Assembly: GCF_018139145.2 (NCBI RefSeq)
Contig: NC_059473.1
Coordinates: forward strand, 65,764,707 to 65,828,706
DNA length: 64,000 nt
Source: Gymnogyps californianus
Lineage: Eukaryota > Chordata > Aves > Accipitriformes > Cathartidae
Reading direction: 5' to 3'
A program made the translations under genes and the position numbers. The notes below the pieces were generated by a model. That model worked only from the letters and a program-made list of their open reading frames with translations, searched no databases and was not told where the DNA came from. Of this stretch, positions 48,401-60,665 are shown one piece after another. The first letter of the stretch is position 1. Every line of letters starts with the position of its first letter.

Positions 48401-51400
48401 TAGCGTCTTTCTTTGGAGCTGACTCTATGCCAAGGGAATCTGTCCTTGATGTGGAAACAGTTTTGTTGACTTCATAATGCTGCTTTGTTTTGGAGGGAAA
48501 AAAAATCCTTTGAACTGGCTTTAAAAAATGTGTTGCAAAGATTCATGAAAGAAATAGGTTTTTTTATTGTCGGATTGAACAGGTCAAAAGGTGAAACTGC
48601 AACAATTTCAGGCTCTGATTGATAGACTTTGCTGTAGAATATCTGCCCGTGTGATTCCCCAGGGCTGCTCAGCTGAGAAAGTGTTGTGTGATCAAACCTG
48701 CTCTCCGTGGCAGGGGTAACAACAAGGGGTGTCAGGGGATGGATGGTAGCTCACTGCGCTTTTATTTGTAATAATTCATTGGGTTTGTTTTGTTTTTTTC
48801 TTAAATCTCCATTTCCTGAGAGGAAAAGGCCACAACTCAATTTGGACCTAACCTTTCTTGAAATTAAATGCAAACTAAGTTTCATGATACTTTTCAAGTA
48901 TACCTTTTCTATCCAAGGATATCAAAACAAAGTCAGTAGGAGATATTGCTGCTTCTCCTACAGTGGAAGTCGTTCTGGACTGAATATGTGATTCACATTA
49001 TTAAAGCTTCAGCATCCACTCTTCTGCAGTCCTAGTCCCACACAGAAAAGAAACCTTGACTGAGAAGTGAGGTTTCTGATACAAATAAGGTACAAACCTT
49101 ACTGATGCTTCTGCCAGAAGCAGGGCTTGCATCAGATCTCCCTTTCGTGTGGCTTATCTGGTGTTTAGCTCAGTGCAACCCTCCCCCAGTGAGCACTCAT
49201 CTCTCTCCTACCTGTATATCATATCTCTTTTCAGGTCTGCTGAGCTTGGTTGAAATTGGCTGATGGATTCAAATGTAATTGGACTGAAATATCTGACAGA
49301 CAGATACACACACAACACAAATCTCCAAATCCTTAGTGCCTCAGGCAAGAAAGCAGACTAAAAAATTATGAAATAAGATATCCACCCCACCCTGCCCCAA
49401 AAATTAAGGCATAAACTTAACAATCTTCTGCAAGAAGTTTTTCCTCTGAAAAAGAAAAAAGCTCTGGCAAGTCCTGGATGCCCAGTATGGGTTCTGATAC
49501 TGCTCCTGATTTGATGTGAATGTCCCCCTATCCAACTGTGATGGCTATCAGTACACAGTTGTACGATAACCCCAGGCAGATAAAATATGGTCTTCAACAA
49601 ATTACTCAAGACAATCACCAAATAAAGTTATAGATCATGATTGTCCCATGTACATTTGCTCCACTACCTGCTGTTGATGTCAAATATCAACATAAATCAA
49701 CATAGACAGAGTTGTATAAATATCAGCATCACTGTTTAGGCAGCATTAGCTGTTATCTACCTTCTACTTTGCATCTGAAGAACCAGATAAAGGGATTTCA
49801 TTTACTATTTAAAAATGCGTAACTAGTTTAAATTCTGAGCAATACTTAAACACTGAAAAATCAAGTGCTATAAGCTGCATTTATCTTTGAGCTGTTGCTC
49901 TGCCTCCATGCTCATCCTCATTCGACTTGTGCCTGTTGTACAGACATGAAAAAGTGCTACGCACTCTTGAAAACCAAGGCTGTAGGGCATGAAGTTTGTT
50001 CCCCTCTGAAAGGTTCTCCTGTTTTTCTGCATTACGTAAATACTGAAGAAAAAAATGAAAGTCTTAAAACACAGGCCCTGTCATAAAAGTTTAACCAGCC
50101 AGGTGAAAACTTGTTCTAAAAGCAGGCCTCCTCAAAGAGAGTTCAGATTTAGTTTGTCCAGGTTGTATAAACTATAGAAAAATAGAGCTGCCTTTCCATA
50201 GTTTACTGGGTTGTAAGTATATTTTCATGCTGTAATTTAGCAATTAAATATATAAATCATCAAGGTCAAAGTTGAACACAAAGCTTTGGCGTTTTGATGG
50301 CTCAGTTTATTGGTGTGTTACCAATTCTGCTTCAGCACCATCATTTCCCTGATCTGTGAGCCAGCGCTAATTGCTTATTGCAAAAATAGCAACTGTATTT
50401 GCTTTATGTGTTGCCAGTGCATTATGAGCTGCTCAATGATTCTTGAATTTCACTGTCCCAAAAGGCAGAAGAAGAAAAAAACATGCTAGACCCTCAATTC
50501 ATTCCACTTGATACTCTATAAGCTGCATTTTGCCATTGCTTTGCTTCATATTATCCCATGCAGATGACTTGATTGTATGGGGGTGGCAATCCATGTATGT
50601 ATTTGCATTAACAGGTACTGCAGACCAACAGAGGAGAATTTGTAGAGCTAACTAATTGGTGCTGAGGATCAGATATCCAAAATTATATACATTTCAGGGT
50701 TTTTCAGACTTCAGACTAACCCTTGCTTGGTGCCAGGTACTAAAGGTCTGACTTGAGCTGGAGGGTGTCAGCTGTGGTCCCATCGTCCAGCTATGGGAAT
50801 AATCAAGTTCATTAATCCTAAACCAGCTCCATGATGCAAACCAAAGCACAGGAAGCAAGTAGGACTGTCATATTCACTTCAAAAGTACAGTCCTGGTTCA
50901 GTCAAACTCTAAAGCAGATACACATGTTGTCTCAGAACAAAGACCTGCCAAGACCAGTATCCTCTCCAGTAGAAGGCAGTAGTTTAGGGGAAGGATGCAA
51001 GGAGCAGGACAAGTACATGGTGATCTTTCCTTTTGCTTCCAAACACTAGTTTTTAATGACCCTCTGATTAGAATTGGATGCAATTGCACATGAACATGAA
51101 TGTGCTATATAGGATTGTCATGTTAATCTTGTAACTGACATGACGAAGAGCAACACTACACTCCATGAAGAGTTTATGTGGGTGTGTATAGTCAGGAAGA
51201 GGAACAGACAGAAGCCCATCTGCTGTTGGTTAAACGCAGCTTATGGGTTTGCATGAAGGGCCAGTTTATATCTTGCAGTGGTTCTTACCTTCCCCTCTGC
51301 TAAGTGCTCCTATTGAAAAGGTTAAATATGTTGCATTCCTATGATAAAACATGTTATCATTGTCACCATAGCTTGATTCTGAACTTGCACATGATGAAAT

Positions 51401-52124
51401 ATTTGTAAACATATTCATATGTTTACATTTGATTACACAATTACACAACATTTTGTAAACTGTTCATACATAAAACGGAAAAGAAGGATGCAATAAGTGT
51501 GGAGAACTATTACACTTCCTCCAAAATACACGTTAGTTCTGTGCAGAACTAAACCTCAGACTAGTTTCTCTGTGATATGTCCCTTTCCATCGTTGTATCA
51601 AAATACTTTTTAAAAGCAGGTCTTCCCTTGGCCCCTTCAAGGACTTGTATGTGATCTTCCTGCCTTTTCCACTTCAGCTTTGCCTAAGGAGCGATTAGCA
51701 GCTCAAGTGAGTAGGTAGCTGTGAGAAGGACAGCTTTGGTGTACAAAGGGAAAAGAGCTGTAGTCATCTAAGAAAGCAGCAAATACACGAAGGAAAAAAA
51801 AACAAAACAAAAAAAATCACACTGAACTTGGCAAATCAGGGTGGCAATGATGGTTATGTACATCACTGGGCCTTGAATCAGTGCAATAAAACTCCTGTAC
51901 AAATGTTACATTTTTCCATGCCATTTCTCTCACTTTATTCAAGAAGAGCATTTGTCCATGTACATGGACCTTAAGTACAAATGAATCTAAAAAAACAGAC
52001 TTGGTATTTCAGTGGGATCTTAGCATTTCCACTGAAATCAGGTCTATACTGTGCTGGGCATTATATGCATAGTAAGGATCTCTGTCTTCAGGAGCACGGG
52101 GATAAGGTGCATAAAACCTGGGCA
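45499..52124. other. Unique non-coding DNA, partly with conserved-element look
   Basis: About 46700-47110 is AT-rich and of complex sequence. It has several TAAT-type homeodomain cores (CTAATTAAAG, CTAATTATGAG, CTAATTCTAATTAC) and could be an enhancer. A T run lies at 47730-47744. No supported genes. Confidence 0.4.
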
Positions 52125-52236
52125 CTGTTCCCACACTGCCAGAGTGGGAAATGGAGGCACGGAGCTAACTATAAAGGATTGTCCAAGGCAATGCAGGAAG
52201 TCTGTGCCAGAAGTGAAGTCTGTTGCAATTAAACCC
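52125..52236 (-). repeat. MIR-like SINE relic (minus orientation)
   Basis: The plus strand follows the reverse complement of the MIR body in order: agtgggaaatggaggcac (for 'gatggggaaactgaggca'), ggagctaactataaaggattg ('agaggttaagtgacttg'), tccaaggca ('cccaaggtcac'), aggaagtctgtgccagaag ('cagtggcagag') and attaaaccca ('gaacccag'). It is diverged but unmistakably collinear. This is an old amniote SINE. Confidence 0.75.
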
Positions 52237-53689
52237 ATACATTTTAAGATCTCTATTTTTGTGCCTCACTTTGAAACAATTCTGTTTGCCTAAAATGCAA
52301 CTATATGGTTCGGGTTTTGTTTTTCTTAACCTCAGTTGTTTTCTCAGGCTTAAATGGCTACACTGGGCATATGATATTGAAAAGCAGAGCAGTCTAATGC
52401 AGATATGAATGTTAGATCTTAGGACAGCACAGCATAATTACTACTTGTTCTTACAGAATATTGATGTCCATAGAAGACACAGATTCACTGAAATGGTAGA
52501 TCCTTAGTCAAAATTATGGAGAGGCCTCTCTGTGAGGGTTCACAGGTCCCAAGACTGATTTTCCACAATTTTTCTTGTAACAGTTATTAAACTCAGCCTA
52601 ATGGCAGCTCTGATGATATGTAAACACATCCAAATGTGCCCGTTTGTGGAGCTTTCACTTTCACTTTTTTCTCTCACATCAGCGTTTTCAGACATTTCCA
52701 CAGAATGATGTGGGCCATGTGTCTTGCGTGCGATCTCTAGAAGGAAGCAGACCCGGCACCTACCACCTTCGGTGTCATGTAGCTCCACTGTGCTAATGGA
52801 ACAATATTTGGACCAGAATGTGCTGGAGTGATGAATGTGGCCTTCAAGTCAGGCATGCTTCATCTTTTCCAAACAACATTCTTGTACAGATTAGAGGATA
52901 ATCTGACAGGCAGGCCCAGCCAATTAAAACAGTAATTGAAATAGCTGAGAGTGTTTTATTTGGCAGAGACTGATCATTCTGCTTCATTTTTTAATGAACA
53001 AACAAGCAGGGTCAATCATAATAGTTTGATTAATTTAAGAAGTCATTTTTCTGCTAAGATAATTTCCCATCTTGTGTTTCTAAAAACAAAACCAGAAAAG
53101 ACAGACAGAAGGAAAAGATTCCTTTCGACCTTTGGTGGGACACTATAAACATCAGTCAATGAATAAAATCCTGAAATGATGGTGAAACCACAAAAAGCAA
53201 AACAGTTCCCCTTTTGACTAGAGGTAGGCAAAGGTATTTCAGATGCAGGGAAGGGGGAAACCTCAGGAAGCCCACGCTCATTAAAGGATTGAGGTTCGTT
53301 TTCCTGAGTCTCAGAAACATTTAGGAAAACAACATTAAACAAAAAGCAAACTAAAGCTTCCCCTGAAACTTCTATAACCGTATTGAGGCTCTTGCAAAGA
53401 GCTAGGACTTTCTTTCATTCCACCCGCTTTTGACCAACCCTGTACTATAAAGAAAAAACAAGAAAAAAGAAACCTAGTCCAAAAGCAAAATTTCAGTTAG
53501 GAAAGTAAATGTAAGGCATATTTCAAACAACCAGCACACATCACTAATTGACAGTTGCTTAGTGATTTACAGGAGACAGCTTGTTAGCTTTGGTACAGCC
53601 CCAACTGGTGCCCACATCACTGAAAGCATCTCAGCTGGCGTTTGGGCACGGATATCTCAGACTCTCCTTCCTACTGTCCCCAGTTTAGG
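52237..53689. other. Unique non-coding DNA
   Basis: Contains an ISRE-like CTTTCACTTTCACTTTTT at 52652-52669. A homeodomain-rich stretch (about 52920-53050) could be a conserved element. No supported genes. Confidence 0.4.
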
Positions 53690-53805
53690 AAAGCATCTCT
53701 ATTCATCAAAGTACTTAGGCCACATGCTTAATTTTAAGCATGTGCTTTCCTCAAAAGGGATGCATTTAAACACGTGCTAGGGATTTAAACATGTGCTAGA
53801 GTTAT
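53690..53805. repeat. Old palindromic dispersed repeat
   Basis: The stretch attcatcaaagtactta then leads into an 11-bp-arm palindrome (CACATGCTTAA / TTAAGCATGTG, two-base spacer, 53721-53744). It resembles a remembered amniote palindromic repeat of the form 'gattcagcaaagcacttaagcacatgcttaactttaagcatgtg'. A 19-bp tandem unit (ATTTAAACACGTGCTAG and ATTTAAACATGTGCTAG, starting 53764 and 53783) follows. The family name is not certain; it may be a MITE-like DNA transposon relic. Confidence 0.55.
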
Positions 53806-56551
53806 TTATGGAATTGCTCCTTCCAGGAATGGCATACATCTGAAGGCAATATGGGAAGTATTGACCGCCAAGATGAAGACTGTGTCTTTTCTGTGGGTGA
53901 GTTGTGGATTTGAATCCTCAGACCAGCTAATTTGGCACCTTGCAGAAGGAATTTAAAGATGTCAACTGTTTCCTGAAGATAACACGTGTGAGTAACAAAA
54001 CATTGTGTTCAGTCAAAGGTTGGAATGATGCATTCCGTAATTTTGACAAAGAATACCAACATTGATCCATGTGATTTAGTCTGAAGTGAGGGTGGCTGTG
54101 GGAACCACAGTGTATGTTGGATTCAGCAATTAAGTACCTTCAAATATTTTCATCTTTCTTAAGCATGTGTTAGGTTTGCCAATGCGATATGAAGGCAGAG
54201 GTAAATTGGGCTAGTCAGGGATGTCAATCCCAAATAGTGGAAATGCCATCCCATACCTTACATTATATCATAGATACACATTAAAGCCTGTCTTCTGGGA
54301 ACTTATCCGCCAGTGTTGTGACAAGCTATGCAGTCTTTTTCCATTGCTCCTGTGTGTGATTTCCTGATAGCGAGAATGAAAAATGTGTTGAGGTGCAAGT
54401 AGCAGAACTCCTTTTCCTTCACAGTCCCATTGTTATAAAGGAATTTTTGCAATTTAGCTGTAAGAAGAATTAATCACAGTAGTACTGAAAATACACTCAT
54501 GCACCGTTTTCTGATTTTGTCAGTGAGCTGGAGTGGTTGGTCTGGGCCATGTTACATGCAGTGAAATGAGGCCAGATGTCTGGCCAACTATGGACCCTCC
54601 CCTCCTCTTCCTCACTAGTCATAGAGTAGACCATGCCCTTACCTGGCTTTTGGGCAATAGCACAGCTGCACCAGCTGCCCACTCCATAGGGACACTGTAT
54701 TCAACATGCATGGCTCCCCCCAGTTAAGGATTTTGTTCAAATAAGGTCCAGGATTCTGGTGTGCTCTGCTGTAGAATAATTTGAGGAGATATGTTATCAA
54801 GATATTCTTGCTTCCTTCTGCTTTTCAAGTCCTAGAAGGACAGACTGCACAGAACAGATTTCATATAAGATGCTGCCAACTAGATCAGAAAACTCCAACT
54901 TTATGAATTGCTCTAGATACATGTCTGTAGCCATCCTCCTCAGTTCTTCTCTCATAAGGACCATATATGCCACCTCCATCCTCCCTGAACAACAGCAGCC
55001 TATCCCCTACAGCACATCTATATGGCTTGATAGGAAACAAAATTGACACATTGCTTCACTACTTCCCTTGGCCTTAGAATAAATCTGTTTATGTCATTTG
55101 CCTTCCCTTACAGCAGACAGGATGGTCAGGTTGTTGAGCCCTGGAACACACATGTTAGTCTCAGCAAAACCAGAAAATGTCTCATAGCAGTATTTGCCAA
55201 ACTCCACATTAAAGGTTGTATAGTGGCAGCTCATCTCCACTGCTTAGGACAGTGATGTGGTGCTCTGAGCGGCTTATGCTTACCATGAAGTCTGCATGGG
55301 ACTCAACTATTTTTAGTTGTTCCTCATAACTGAACTGGCTAATTCAATATAATACAAAGCCCAATATCTAAAATGCACTTTGAATTCAAGTTTCAGCATC
55401 TGAAGCTGCTGCCACTGGTTCCCATAGAGTCAGTCCTTGTTGCAGCCTGGCTTTATCAACCTGTTGGCCATTTAGACTTAAAACAACATCTGAGATGAAA
55501 AATTCTGAGAAGAGACAGTATTAAAGCACTTGGAAAAGGTAGCATGTTAGTGATTATGTAGACAACAAAAACATGATGTAGGTCATTGGTAAGTGTTTGG
55601 GCAAATAGGTCTTGTTTCCAGGAATTTTTATCTGTTGCTTCCTTGGCTTTTTTCTTGCAGAAGCTGCTACCCCTGCCATTTCTGCATCACTTGCTGAGTC
55701 AGGAGTTCTCACAGCTGGAACGCTCTGAGGCCATGTAGTCATCTGCTCTGGGATTTTCCCTCCACAGCTGTCTCCTTCTGCCCCTTTGCATCAGCTTCTT
55801 CCAAAGCCTATTGCTATCTTTTCAAGACAACCGAAGGTCAAAAGTTCAAACACTGACAAATTACAGGGTATTGCAGAAAAGGTGCAAGTAGGAGAGCAAG
55901 CAACTGTCTTGGCATCTTCTTTTCCATCTGTTTTCCATGTGTAATAAATGCAGCCAAGTTTATTAATATTCTAATTGCTACTCAAAGGCCACAATTCCAT
56001 GCTCTGACTGAATTAACGCTGAAGCTTTGGATCTGAGAACCATATTCTATTTATGTAAACAGCAAGGATATAACATTGTGCAATGATTTTGCTGATATCT
56101 TATTAGGATACTTAAACTCTCTTTCCATGCTCAGGATGGCTTAATAGGATTATCTCATTGTGAAAGAAACATTTATCCACAAGTTCAAGAGGTGTATATT
56201 AAAGACTCGTGTACTACACCACAGAATGACCTTTACCTCAGGACGTGTGTGCCCTGTGTCAGATATAATTTGCACTGAAAATATCATCAGATTTGCCTCC
56301 GCTTGATAAAAGAGGCTTTTCTGAAGACACCAGAAAAACAGCTTTCTCAGCTAGCTGTGCTTGTTAGCTTACACTTGAGAGCTGTATCATATTTGAGATT
56401 TTTGTAGTAATACAATAAATACATTTTATAATACAATAAAGTAGAAGTCATTTTATTCTTTTAAATTGGAATTATTGCATACCATAGCATTTGAATCTGG
56501 CAGGTGGAAAAGAAACCACATGAATAAATTGTACTATGAAAGAATACTTTG
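53806..56551. other. Unique non-coding DNA
   Basis: No recognised gene, RNA or repeat. The block GATTTGAATCCTCA near 53908-53921 is tRNA/MIR-like but isolated. Confidence 0.5.
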
Positions 56552-56700
56552 TGGTTTTATAATGCCTTTCATCTGAGGATCCCAACACACTTTATAAACT
56601 TACATTACCTTTCATAGCATGCTTGTGGGTATCTGAAGCCTTTTTAATTCACATTAAAAAATGAGACATAGGTAGATGAACCAGCCTGGCTAAGGAAGTA
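56552..56700 (-). repeat. MIR-related ancient SINE/LINE relic (minus orientation)
   Basis: The start tttataatgcctttcatctg, then aggatcccaa and cactttataaac, matches the remembered amniote block 'tatagtgcctttcatc...aggatctcaaagcactttacaaa'. It is followed in order by the MIR reverse-complement blocks: tgtgggtatctgaag ('tgaggtaggtaagt'), ttcacattaaaaaatgagacatagg ('cattttacagatgaggaaactgaggca') and ctggctaagga ('acttgcccaagga'). High divergence implies great age. Confidence 0.65.
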
Positions 56701-59393
56701 CATATTTTACAATCTGTGAATCTGTGAATATCCAATCTGAGAAAAATCCAAAGTGTGATCCCTGTTTGCCAGCTCTAAACATAATTTTAGATATTAGTTT
56801 CCTTATTGAATGATCACAAGCAACATGTGAAAATAGACCGATTGAATTTAGATTGCATCCGAGAGGAAAAACCAAGTTCTGCATTTTACCACCGTGATCA
56901 CATGCTCTTGCAATATTTTCAAACTACGCAGACAATTGCATTTCTTACAATACTCTATAGCATGTGGCAGCATCATTCTGTGTCAACAATTTTTAAACCA
57001 AAATTTTGTGATAGGTTTCCAGTCTCTGAAGCAAAAACTACATGCACAGAGAGATTTTCTGCTGGTTCAAAAATTCTTATCGTGGAGTATAACACTTGAG
57101 CCAGTGTAACAAAATGGGCCTGGGAGCTCAAATTCTTCAAGCTGCCTTTGCTGTCTGTAAACTACTTCTGTACATATAATGATGCTGCTACTTTCCCCCC
57201 ATGTGTTTTTTGCAGATAATAATCAAACAGACAGCAAAACAATTAAAAAGTCTTTTCAGCCTACTGTGTTCCCTGTTGCCCAATACCCTTCTTAAGGCTA
57301 GTAGTTAATTAACCATGAACTGATGCTGCAGTATTTAGCTTGTTGGTAACTTCTGATAAGATCTGAATAGCCTTCCCAGCAACTTAAACTTTTGCTGACA
57401 GGACAGTGAGTGAGAGCTGAAAACTCCACACATCATTATATGTTAAAGTTATACAAACACAGAAGGACACTTCATTAGGTTTGATAAAAATTTCATGAAA
57501 ACTAGTCATATATTTTTATAACAAAAGCAGTCAATTTGGCCACTGAGCAAGTTATGACTGTCCTAGTGACTACTGGACGCTACAGAATTAGACAGAAATA
57601 ATGCCCAGCTACTTCCAAGTATACTGCTCATCACTTTTTAACCAGGGAGCTAACAATGTCTCTTCATTGCTGTGTATATTTGAATTTGTAATATATATTT
57701 GCAGAAGTGTGACACTGTGTCTAGTAGAAGACAGGCTACGTACACCCCTGCTGAAACGCCACATACTCTCCTTTAGCAAACAACACACCAGAGATACATG
57801 AGATTCCTGCATGGTACTATTGACAATTACGATGCTAGATTATGAGCCTGGCTTCAATTTCACAGCTACATGCGATGATGGAGTTCAGATAGAAAGAAGG
57901 CCCACCTTTAGGAAGCCAAAGCATCAGATCAAGGTCTGCAACAACTTCTGTGGCTTTTGCCAAATTTACTTAATGGAAGTTTGCAAAGAGCATGATTCAC
58001 AGTTACACTGCATCCTCGAGACTGCTGCCTGCACAGCTTGCTTTCACAGAAAGACTGTCGTCCATGTAATTATAGCCTACAGGAGAATTGTCATTCTCGG
58101 ATTTACTTGCTTTATGCACATGTGTGGTATTGCCCATCTTCTTAAGTCATCATGTTCCATCATGAAGAGACCATCTGTGTTTAGTTAAACAGCGTATTTC
58201 ATGGGAGCTATTTCTGTTCACCCTGCGCAAGGAAGATGCCATAGCTCTGCTTCCGAGTCCATCTGTCTCTCCCAGGAGCAAGGAATAACTTCACTAGTAA
58301 CTCGCATTTTAAAAACAGGTGCAGAGTGGTAAAGGAAAGAAACTGAAGGAAGGGAAAGAAATGGAAGGAAAAATGAAGGGAAGCAGTCCTGTTTTTCTCT
58401 AGGGAGTAGGGGCCAGAGGCGAGGAGACGGCAGGGAAGGCACAGAGGTTGTCTTTGTCTGATAAAAGTTGGAAAGGTCAGTTCATTCCAGTTTTTGTGCC
58501 CACTGCTGCCAAACTGTGGAATAAATGTATAAAGCTTTCAAAACTTCCTCATTCAAGTAAACAAATACCAGATGAGAGAATCTCTTGTATTTGGTTTTCA
58601 GAAGCTGTCTGGTGTCCCCAGATTATCTTAACTATCTGGATACTATCTACTCTCTTCAAGTAGACCCCCAGATTCATGTGTTATTTTCTCACACAGGTAT
58701 AGCATCAGTCAGACAGATGTTTTGACCCAAATGGATTACTTTTAAGAATATTTGTCACTACAAGTATTTTTTAAACACAAAGCAGTCATCATTCAATGAT
58801 TTAACCTATTTTCCAGTGACATGGAAAGTCCACATTAGGATGCATCATTCGATGGCGAGCTCTACTCATGTCTATGTGCACTATAGATAAAACTGGGTAA
58901 GCCATATGTATAACTGGACTGATGGGAAGGTTTACTCTACAGCTCCCCACCATCCTGCTCCCCCATCAACTGGATTTAGGGCCTGGCCAGTGACTCTCAT
59001 CTGGACTGCGAGCCACAATTTCCTTCCTATAGGGGGCATGGGGCTTACAGTAGGGGACAATATGCTTCCCATCCTCATCCTAGCATGGAAACATGAATAG
59101 AGCACTCACTTGGGCATAGATACTGGTCTTGTTTCCAGGACCCACAGTTTCTGATATGGTCTCAGGAAATGTATGTGGGGTAAGGCCTCTGAAAAGTTGT
59201 GCCTTAATAATGCCTGTAGACATTAATCAGTTTGATGGATGCAGTGCTATAGATTGCTCCCCTGTGGTATCCACTGCTTGCTCCTAATGAACCCCCATAT
59301 CTCACTTCACTAATATTTTAAGAAAGATCGTCCTGAATTATTGATGATCCTTAGATCTAGAGGGCAATCACTGAACTATTTGCTCATCAAGCT
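56701..59393. other. Unique non-coding DNA
   Basis: A 125-codon plus-strand frame (57811-58188) shows no domain, signal or splice evidence. A GGAA-rich purine tract lies at 58330-58383. Nothing else is supported. Confidence 0.45.
58330..58383 (+). repeat. GGAA/GGGAAA-rich purine tract
   Basis: Fifty-odd bases are almost purely purine, with repeated GGAA/GGGAAA units broken by occasional T or C. It could form triplex DNA or offer ETS-type GGAA sites, but it may simply be a degenerate microsatellite. Confidence 0.7.
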
Positions 59394-59426
59394 TGCATTT
59401 CCTCTGCATTTCCTTTGCATTTCCTT
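59394..59426 (+). repeat. 11-bp tandem repeat, three copies
   Basis: TGCATTTCCTC, TGCATTTCCTT and TGCATTTCCTT follow each other with a single mismatch. TTTCC is the complement of GGAAA, so the unit offers repeated ETS/STAT-like half-sites, but slippage alone explains it. Confidence 0.9.
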
Positions 59427-60324
59427 CAAAGATACTTCTCCTTAAGGAATTCCCTCAACTACATCTCTCTCGATTTGTACACCATAGAAGTGTAACTGTA
59501 TGTCCAAAATTTCATAGGTTTCTGGGTAAGAAATTTCAAGACTGAAATTTAACGGAAGCAGGTTTGCAGAAGTAAATTAAGCATTCATGCTTTTTAAGAG
59601 ATATCTGAGCTGATGAGTCTTCTGAAGTTCACTAAACGAATGCAGTGCACAGCAGAGCACAGGCATGCTGTGTGAACAGCCATATCTCTGCCCCTTTGTG
59701 CAAGCACTCCTAAGGGGCTGCACCGCCCCCTCCACCCTGCAGGCTCCTATGGAGTTTCCACAGCTGCGGCAGGCATGGCCCTACTGCACACCTCGTGGCG
59801 CTGGACCCTCTCCTCAATTTGCCTGGGAAAGGCTGGGGGTGAGGCAAGGAGTACATGAGCTGGGACCCGTCTTCTATCACTTGACAATACGCACCATACA
59901 AATAACACACTGTCCCACCATAAGTATCAAACACCTTTAATGCTGTTCAGGAAAAAAACCACATTTGCTCCTTTCACTGAGACAGAATATGGGCAAACTT
60001 CAAACCCTTTCAGTCTTCCTTTACAGAGCGGCACTTACAGACCCTGTAGTTAGCTCAAACTCAGCCATCCTTATCTTCTCACCCAACCGGGAAGACTCGG
60101 GAAGTGGTCTAAGGCTGGCACAAAGACTCAGTCCTCTGACAGGCCTCAGATATCTCCAGATCTCCTGATCTCAACTGACTCTAGAATGAAAGGCCCCAAA
60201 GTCTTCTGAGTGCTCAAGATATGTCTCCAGACATCACCATTTCCCATTCCCAAGAGGTATTTAATTGAATCAATACTCTTCAAATTATAATATCCTATGT
60301 GTGTTGTAAATTTGATTATTTGTT
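59427..60324. other. Non-coding DNA with a GC-raised patch
   Basis: About 59690-59860 is GC-rich (ctgcaccgccccctccaccctgc, agctgcggcaggc) and open on both strands. No gene or family is recognised. It may be a fragment of a repeat or a small regulatory patch. Confidence 0.4.
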
Positions 60325-60665
60325 TCAACCTGTGCCTGCTGCCTCTCACTCTGTCTCTGTGCATCTCCAGGGAGACTTTGGCTCCATCTTGTCTCCAACC
60401 ACCCTTTAAGTAGTTGTAGACATCAGTCAGACAGTCCTGACCCCTTTCTCCTTTAGGCTGAGCAAATGTGTCTCCCTCAGCCTCTCTTTGCACATTGTGT
60501 GGTCCAGGCCCCTGACCAGCTTGGTGAACCTACACTGGACTCTCTCCAGTGTGTTCATGTCTGTCGTGTACTGGGGAGCCCAAAACTGGACTCAGCACTC
60601 CAGATGCAGCCTCACAAGTGCCATGGAGAGGGAAATAATAACTTCTCTCAACTTGCTGCTATAAC
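60325..60665 (-). mobile_element. 5'-truncated CR1 LINE fragment, ORF2 C-terminal region
   Basis: The plus strand reads the reverse complement of avian CR1 ORF2: ctttctcctttaggctgagc, ctccctcagcctctc, cctgaccagcttggtgaacc, ctggactctctccagtgtgt, tactggggagcccaaaactg, cactccagatgcagcctcac. The minus-strand translation gives DVYNYLKGG and DRVRGSRHRLKQ, the degraded reverse-transcriptase C-terminal blocks. The 5' edge near 60665 is abrupt, as is usual for CR1 truncation. The CR1 3' UTR with ATTCTATG repeats is not evident at the lower end, so that end is decayed or deleted. The copy cannot be active. Confidence 0.92.

Noticed and set aside
53895..53945. GATTTGAATCCTCA as a tRNA B-box or MIR head
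   Set aside because: No matching A-box, cloverleaf or flanking SINE sequence.
57811..58188. 125-codon plus-strand frame
   Set aside because: No recognisable motif or splice evidence; average AT-rich composition.
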